A stretch of 64,000 nt of DNA from Acidimicrobilacustris europaeus. Its GTDB lineage: Bacteria > Actinomycetota > Acidimicrobiia > Acidimicrobiales > Acidimicrobilacustridaceae. The translations under genes and the position numbers were made by a program. Each line of letters starts with the position of its first letter. Positions within the stretch are counted from its first letter, which is position 1. Where the stretch lies: the NCBI GenBank assembly GCA_965194515.1, contig OZ239146.1, forward strand, positions 1,550,001 through 1,614,000, written 5' to 3'. Below the pieces are notes generated by a model. That model saw nothing but the letters and a program-made list of their open reading frames with translations. It made no database searches and was not told where the DNA came from. This document shows, one piece after another, positions 61,216 to 64,000 of the stretch.

Positions 61216-61966
61216 CGTGCTGCCCACTCTCATGGTTGGGAACGGTCACCGTCGACAGGTGGTCGAGCGCTGCTTGCGCTGCGGCCTGTTCGGCGCCCTT
61301 CTTTGAGCGACCATCGCCTTCACCGATGACGTTGCCGTCGACCGATACGCGAGCGAAGAATCGCTTCTCGTGATCGGGGCCCTCGGCCCCGAGTTCATAG
61401 ACCGGCGCCATCGAAAAACGTTGGGCCGTGAGTTCTTGAAGTTGTGACTTGAAGTCGCCGTCACCGGGTTCTTCGGCTGCTGCAGCAATAGGTGCCTCGA
61501 ACAAACCGAGAACAAGTTCGCGAGCGGCATCGATACCGCCGTCGACAAACACAGCTCCGATAATGGCTTCCAAAGCATCGGACAGGATTGAGGCCTTCGA
61601 CCTTCCGCCACTGGCGTCTTCGCCCTTGCCTAAGCGGAGAGCGGGACCAACACCGAGATCGGCGGCCACCTTGGCCAACGTTGGTTCGCTTACGACTGCC
61701 GACCGAACTTTGGCCAGCAAACCTTCGGGCATTTCCGGATGCGAAGTGAAGAGGTGATCAGTGACGATCACACCCAGCACCGCATCGCCAAGGAATTCGA
61801 GCCGCTCGTTCGAGGCCGTGTGACCTGTTTCGGCACACCACGAACGATGCGTAAGCGCGAGCAGAAGAGGCCCGGGCTCGGAGAACCCGTAACCCAAGCG
61901 ATCGACCAGCGCGGTGACGGCGTTGGAGCTCAGGACCTCAGCCCAGCTTTGCCATGACGTAGTCAA
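61208..61966 (-). CDS. rnc: Ribonuclease III
   Basis: About 252 residues if the TTG at 61966 (inside acpP by 29 nt) is used; no ATG or GTG fits, and a CTG at 61933 or TTG at 61897 are alternatives. The RNase III signature NERLEFLGDAVLG and the second acidic site (DALEAIIGAVFVDGG) are present, followed by a dsRNA-binding domain (about 180-245: FKSQLQELTAQRF, GEGDGRSKKGAEQAAAQAAL). It processes rRNA precursors. Canonical place between acpP and mutM. Confidence 0.9.
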   Translation of the reverse strand: MTTSWQSWAEVLSSNAVTALVDRLGYGFSEPGPLLLALTHRSWCAETGHTASNERLEFLGDAVLGVIVTDHLFTSHPEMPEGLLAKVRSAVVSEPTLAKVAADLGVGPALRLGKGEDASGGRSKASILSDALEAIIGAVFVDGGIDAARELVLGLFEAPIAAAAEEPGDGDFKSQLQELTAQRFSMAPVYELGAEGPDHEKRFFARVSVDGNVIGEGDGRSKKGAEQAAAQAALDHLSTVTVPNHESGQHDA

Positions 61967-62228
61967 CGGCGTCGCGGACGGTCTTGAGATCGGCGAGGTC
62001 TTCGTCTTCGATGCGGAAGCCAACACTGCGCTCGCCCAGTTCCTCTTCGAGGGCCTCGACCAACTCAATAAGGGCCAGGCTGTCGGCATCGAGGTCGTCG
62101 GCGAAGGAATCGCCTTCGTTGATGGCGGTGGGCTCGGTCTCAAGGATGTCGGCCAACCGGTCACGGACCAGATTCAGGACGAACTCTCGGTCGATGGGGC
62201 CTTGTTCGACATGGGTCTCAGCGGGCAC
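61938..62228 (-). CDS. acpP: Acyl carrier protein
   Basis: 96 residues from a GTG with AGGAG about 7 nt upstream. The phosphopantetheine serine is S50 in DDLDADSLALIELV. It is somewhat longer than E. coli AcpP, with an N-terminal extension of about 10 residues. Located between plsX and rnc, so this is the housekeeping fatty-acid/phospholipid ACP. Confidence 0.95.
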   Translation of the reverse strand: MPAETHVEQGPIDREFVLNLVRDRLADILETEPTAINEGDSFADDLDADSLALIELVEALEEELGERSVGFRIEDEDLADLKTVRDAVDYVMAKLG

Positions 62229-62339
62229 AACAGTCTCCTCGGACGTCGATGGAACGGGCCGATCGTAGCGGGGTCAAACTTTGCCCGCTTGTGAAAACTG
62301 CTGCTCAACGCCCTGCTGGGACGGGACCGAATCTCGAGT
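62229..62339 (-). promoter_or_regulatory. acpP upstream region
   Basis: 111 nt between plsX and acpP. A ribosome-binding site for acpP is at its downstream end. TACGAT at 62265-62270 (minus strand) could be a -10 for a separate acpP promoter, which would match the high need for ACP. No -35 is convincing. Confidence 0.3.
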
Positions 62340-63335
62340 TCAGTCGGCGAGGCGAACGGTGGCGGCGATATGACCAACCACATTGGCGTTCACCATGTCG
62401 GCGGCAACACGCACCGCGTTCACCATGGCCCGGTCCGAAGAGGAGCCGTGGCTGATGATGCACACGCCATCGACACCGAGAAGCATCGCTCCACCTGTGT
62501 TCTCAGGATCAAGCGAGTCGTAAAGCGGCATGAGTGACGGCCACAGTGCAGCCGCCGCAGCACGAGCTTCGTCAGATGAATCGAAAGCGGCGAGAAGTGA
62601 ATTGATGATCGACTTCAACGATCCTTCGAGAGTCTTCAACGCGACGTTGCCAGTGAAGCCATCGGTCACCACGACATCGACGTCGTCGGTCATGATGTCG
62701 CGTCCTTCGACGTTTCCGATGAACTGAGCGCCGGTTTCACCGATCCACGAACCTTCCGCAAGCAACTTGTGTGTTTCCTTCACAAGCGGATTGCCCTTGG
62801 TGGATTCTTCACCGATCGACAACAAACCAACGCGAGGCGACGCGATTCCGAAACGCTGTTTCGCGAACACTGCGCCCATCTGAGCGAACTGCACCAGCCA
62901 GTCGGCATTGCATTCAGAGTTTGCTCCGGCGTCAAGCAGCACCGTTGGGGTGTCGGCGCCAGGAACAGGAATCGGCGTTGCAATTGCTGGCCTTTGGACG
63001 CCCTTGATGCGCCCCATCCGCAACAACGCACTTGCCATTGTGGCGCCGGTGTTTCCCGCGCTCACCATTGCCGAAGCCTTTCCATCGCGAACGGCTTCTG
63101 CAGCGCGCACGAGCGATGAATCCTTCATTTTGCGAACGCTTGATCCAGGATCGGCGTCCATCGCAATAACTTCCGATGCTTCGATGACCTCGAGGCCACC
63201 GGTGTCGCCAAGATCCGCAGCGCGCCCGACCAATACAACGGGAATACCAAGTTCATCGACGGCGCGACGCGCGCCAGCAACGATTGCGCCGGGAGCGTTG
63301 TCGCCCCCCATGGCATCGACAGCAATGGGAAGCAT
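62340..63335 (-). CDS. plsX: Phosphate acyltransferase PlsX
   Basis: 331 residues from the ATG at 63335 with GAAAGGG upstream. MLPIAVDAMGGDNAPG is the diagnostic opening; SAGNTGATMA and GNVEGRDIMTDDVDVVVTDGFTGNVALK follow. PlsX makes acyl-phosphate from acyl-ACP for phospholipid synthesis. It forms the conserved rpmF-plsX-acpP group. Confidence 0.96.
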   Translation of the reverse strand: MLPIAVDAMGGDNAPGAIVAGARRAVDELGIPVVLVGRAADLGDTGGLEVIEASEVIAMDADPGSSVRKMKDSSLVRAAEAVRDGKASAMVSAGNTGATMASALLRMGRIKGVQRPAIATPIPVPGADTPTVLLDAGANSECNADWLVQFAQMGAVFAKQRFGIASPRVGLLSIGEESTKGNPLVKETHKLLAEGSWIGETGAQFIGNVEGRDIMTDDVDVVVTDGFTGNVALKTLEGSLKSIINSLLAAFDSSDEARAAAAALWPSLMPLYDSLDPENTGGAMLLGVDGVCIISHGSSSDRAMVNAVRVAADMVNANVVGHIAATVRLAD

Positions 63336-63351
63336 GCGTGCCCTTTCGGGA

Positions 63352-63531
63352 TCAGTCGACGTTGAGAGCCTGGCGGCCGTTGTACCAACCGCAGTTGCCA
63401 CACACAACGTGCGGACGCTTCACGGCGCCACAACGCGGACAGGTGCTGCGAGCCGGAGTGGCGATACGCCAAGCTGAGGCACGACGGCTGCGGCTCTTGG
63501 ACTTCGAGGTCTTCTTCTTGGGTACGGCCAT
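63352..63531 (-). CDS. rpmF: 50S ribosomal protein L32
   Basis: 59 residues from the ATG at 63531. MAVPKKKTSKSKSRSRRA is the bL32 start and CPRC...CGNC is the zinc-binding version of the protein. Zinc-type L32 is usually the zinc-replete paralogue where two copies exist; no second copy is visible here. It lies between yceD and plsX as usual. Confidence 0.96.
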   Translation of the reverse strand: MAVPKKKTSKSKSRSRRASAWRIATPARSTCPRCGAVKRPHVVCGNCGWYNGRQALNVD

Positions 63532-63606
63532 GGTCGTTCCTGATTCGGGGGGCGGCACACTGAGCCGCTCGCGGGACCGGGGGGTGCCCCGGGCAGACGG
63601 AGGACT

Positions 63607-64000
63607 CTACTCGCCGAGGTCGCCCGGTTCGAAGTCCAGTTCTGCCAGGGCTGCCCAGCGGGGGTCAGAGATGGGTCCAGAACCCTCAACTTCCTCGGAT
63701 TCCTCGCCCTCTCCCGCGACCCGGGCTGGGAACAATTCCGGGGCAGGACCTCGGCAATCTGCAGCACACAGCGGGGCGAGGGGCAGTGCCAAGAGCACCG
63801 CATCTCGCACCATTGCCTCGAGATTCACGATGTCGTCGGCCATGGCGTAGGTCTCGCCCTCAACGGGGCGAGGTTCGAAGATTTCCCGGATCTGAGCTAC
63901 CGATCGACCTTCGACGGGCTGCAGGCAGCGTCGACATTCACCCACCCACGGGGTCGTGATGCTGCCCGTCGCAACGAGTCCATTACTAAGGGTCTCAAGT
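63607..64000 (-). CDS. YceD/DUF177 family protein, 5' partial
   Basis: At least 131 residues; the frame remains open to the right window edge, so the N-terminus is missing. ETLSNGLVATGSITTPWVGECRRCLQP and CAADCRG fit the DUF177 family (YceD), which carries conserved cysteines and is linked to 23S rRNA accumulation in E. coli and plants. The acidic C-terminal part (EGEESEEVEGSG) is variable. Position before rpmF is conserved in most bacteria. Confidence 0.92.
   Translation of the reverse strand, partial: LETLSNGLVATGSITTPWVGECRRCLQPVEGRSVAQIREIFEPRPVEGETYAMADDIVNLEAMVRDAVLLALPLAPLCAADCRGPAPELFPARVAGEGEESEEVEGSGPISDPRWAALAELDFEPGDLGE

Noticed and set aside
1..64000. CRISPR arrays, insertion sequences, prophage or integrative elements
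   Set aside because: No regularly spaced repeats, transposase or integrase motifs, or attachment-site duplications were seen on either strand; the window reads as ordinary chromosome.

Overview
The window reads as a continuous, gene-dense chromosomal segment (moderately high G+C, no rRNA, tRNA, insertion sequence, prophage or CRISPR array seen) of an actinobacterium. DUF3097, DUF2469, MurT/GatD, a homologue of the mycothiol-dependent nitroreductase Rv2466c, an MprAB/PepD-like cluster and many GTG/TTG starts all point to Actinomycetota. The gene content and many start codons lying 6-8 nt behind a TAnnnT box (leaderless style) would fit class Acidimicrobiia, but that class-level call is inference.

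Left part (1-12.9 kb): a partial exporter ATPase, a DUF3097 protein and a crotonase run forward. Then a redox cluster on the minus strand (4.8-2.2 kb): an acidic-tailed secreted protein, an Ala/Pro-rich membrane protein, ApbE FMN transferase and a ferric-reductase-like haem membrane protein, facing a divergent two-component system (4960-7034). A two-domain stress protein, a tyrosine phosphatase, a ParA/membrane-protein pair, Bcp peroxiredoxin, and QueC coupled to a type B carboxylesterase follow.

Vitamin region (12.9-25.2 kb): an ABC1/UbiB-type kinase-like gene is translationally coupled to bioA-bioF-bioD (bioB is not here). Next is a regulator with the W-x9-EH signature of CarH-type adenosylcobalamin photoreceptors. 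A minus-strand operon under a recognisable cobalamin riboswitch (about 24106-24240) encodes a secreted, membrane-anchored DUF4430-like protein, EcfT, a fused EcfA-EcfA ATPase and an S component, all with 4-nt overlaps: a probable cobalamin ECF importer.

Middle (25-44 kb): accessory metabolism with an SDR lacking the usual catalytic Tyr, a low-molecular-weight phosphatase, a broken polytopic membrane gene (in-frame stop plus frameshift), the MurT-GatD pair with an unknown membrane protein, a Prx5-type peroxiredoxin with a clear bidirectional terminator, an OYE/FAD oxidoreductase, a carboxyltransferase, a sulfotransferase-amidase-PadR-SDR group, a GT39-like membrane protein, a SnoaL-like protein, a Zn-dehydrogenase, and a glutaredoxin-like protein next to an Rv2466c homologue.

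Right part (44.2-64 kb): the conserved translation/secretion/envelope block on the minus strand: yraN, DUF2469, rplS, trmD, rimM, khpA, rpsP, ffh, ftsY, then smc, mutM, rnc, acpP, plsX, rpmF and a partial yceD (DUF177). Between ftsY and smc sit an MprAB/HtrA-like stress cluster (minus) and a moxR-DUF58-VWA operon (plus). The usual lepB and rnhB are missing between rplS and DUF2469.
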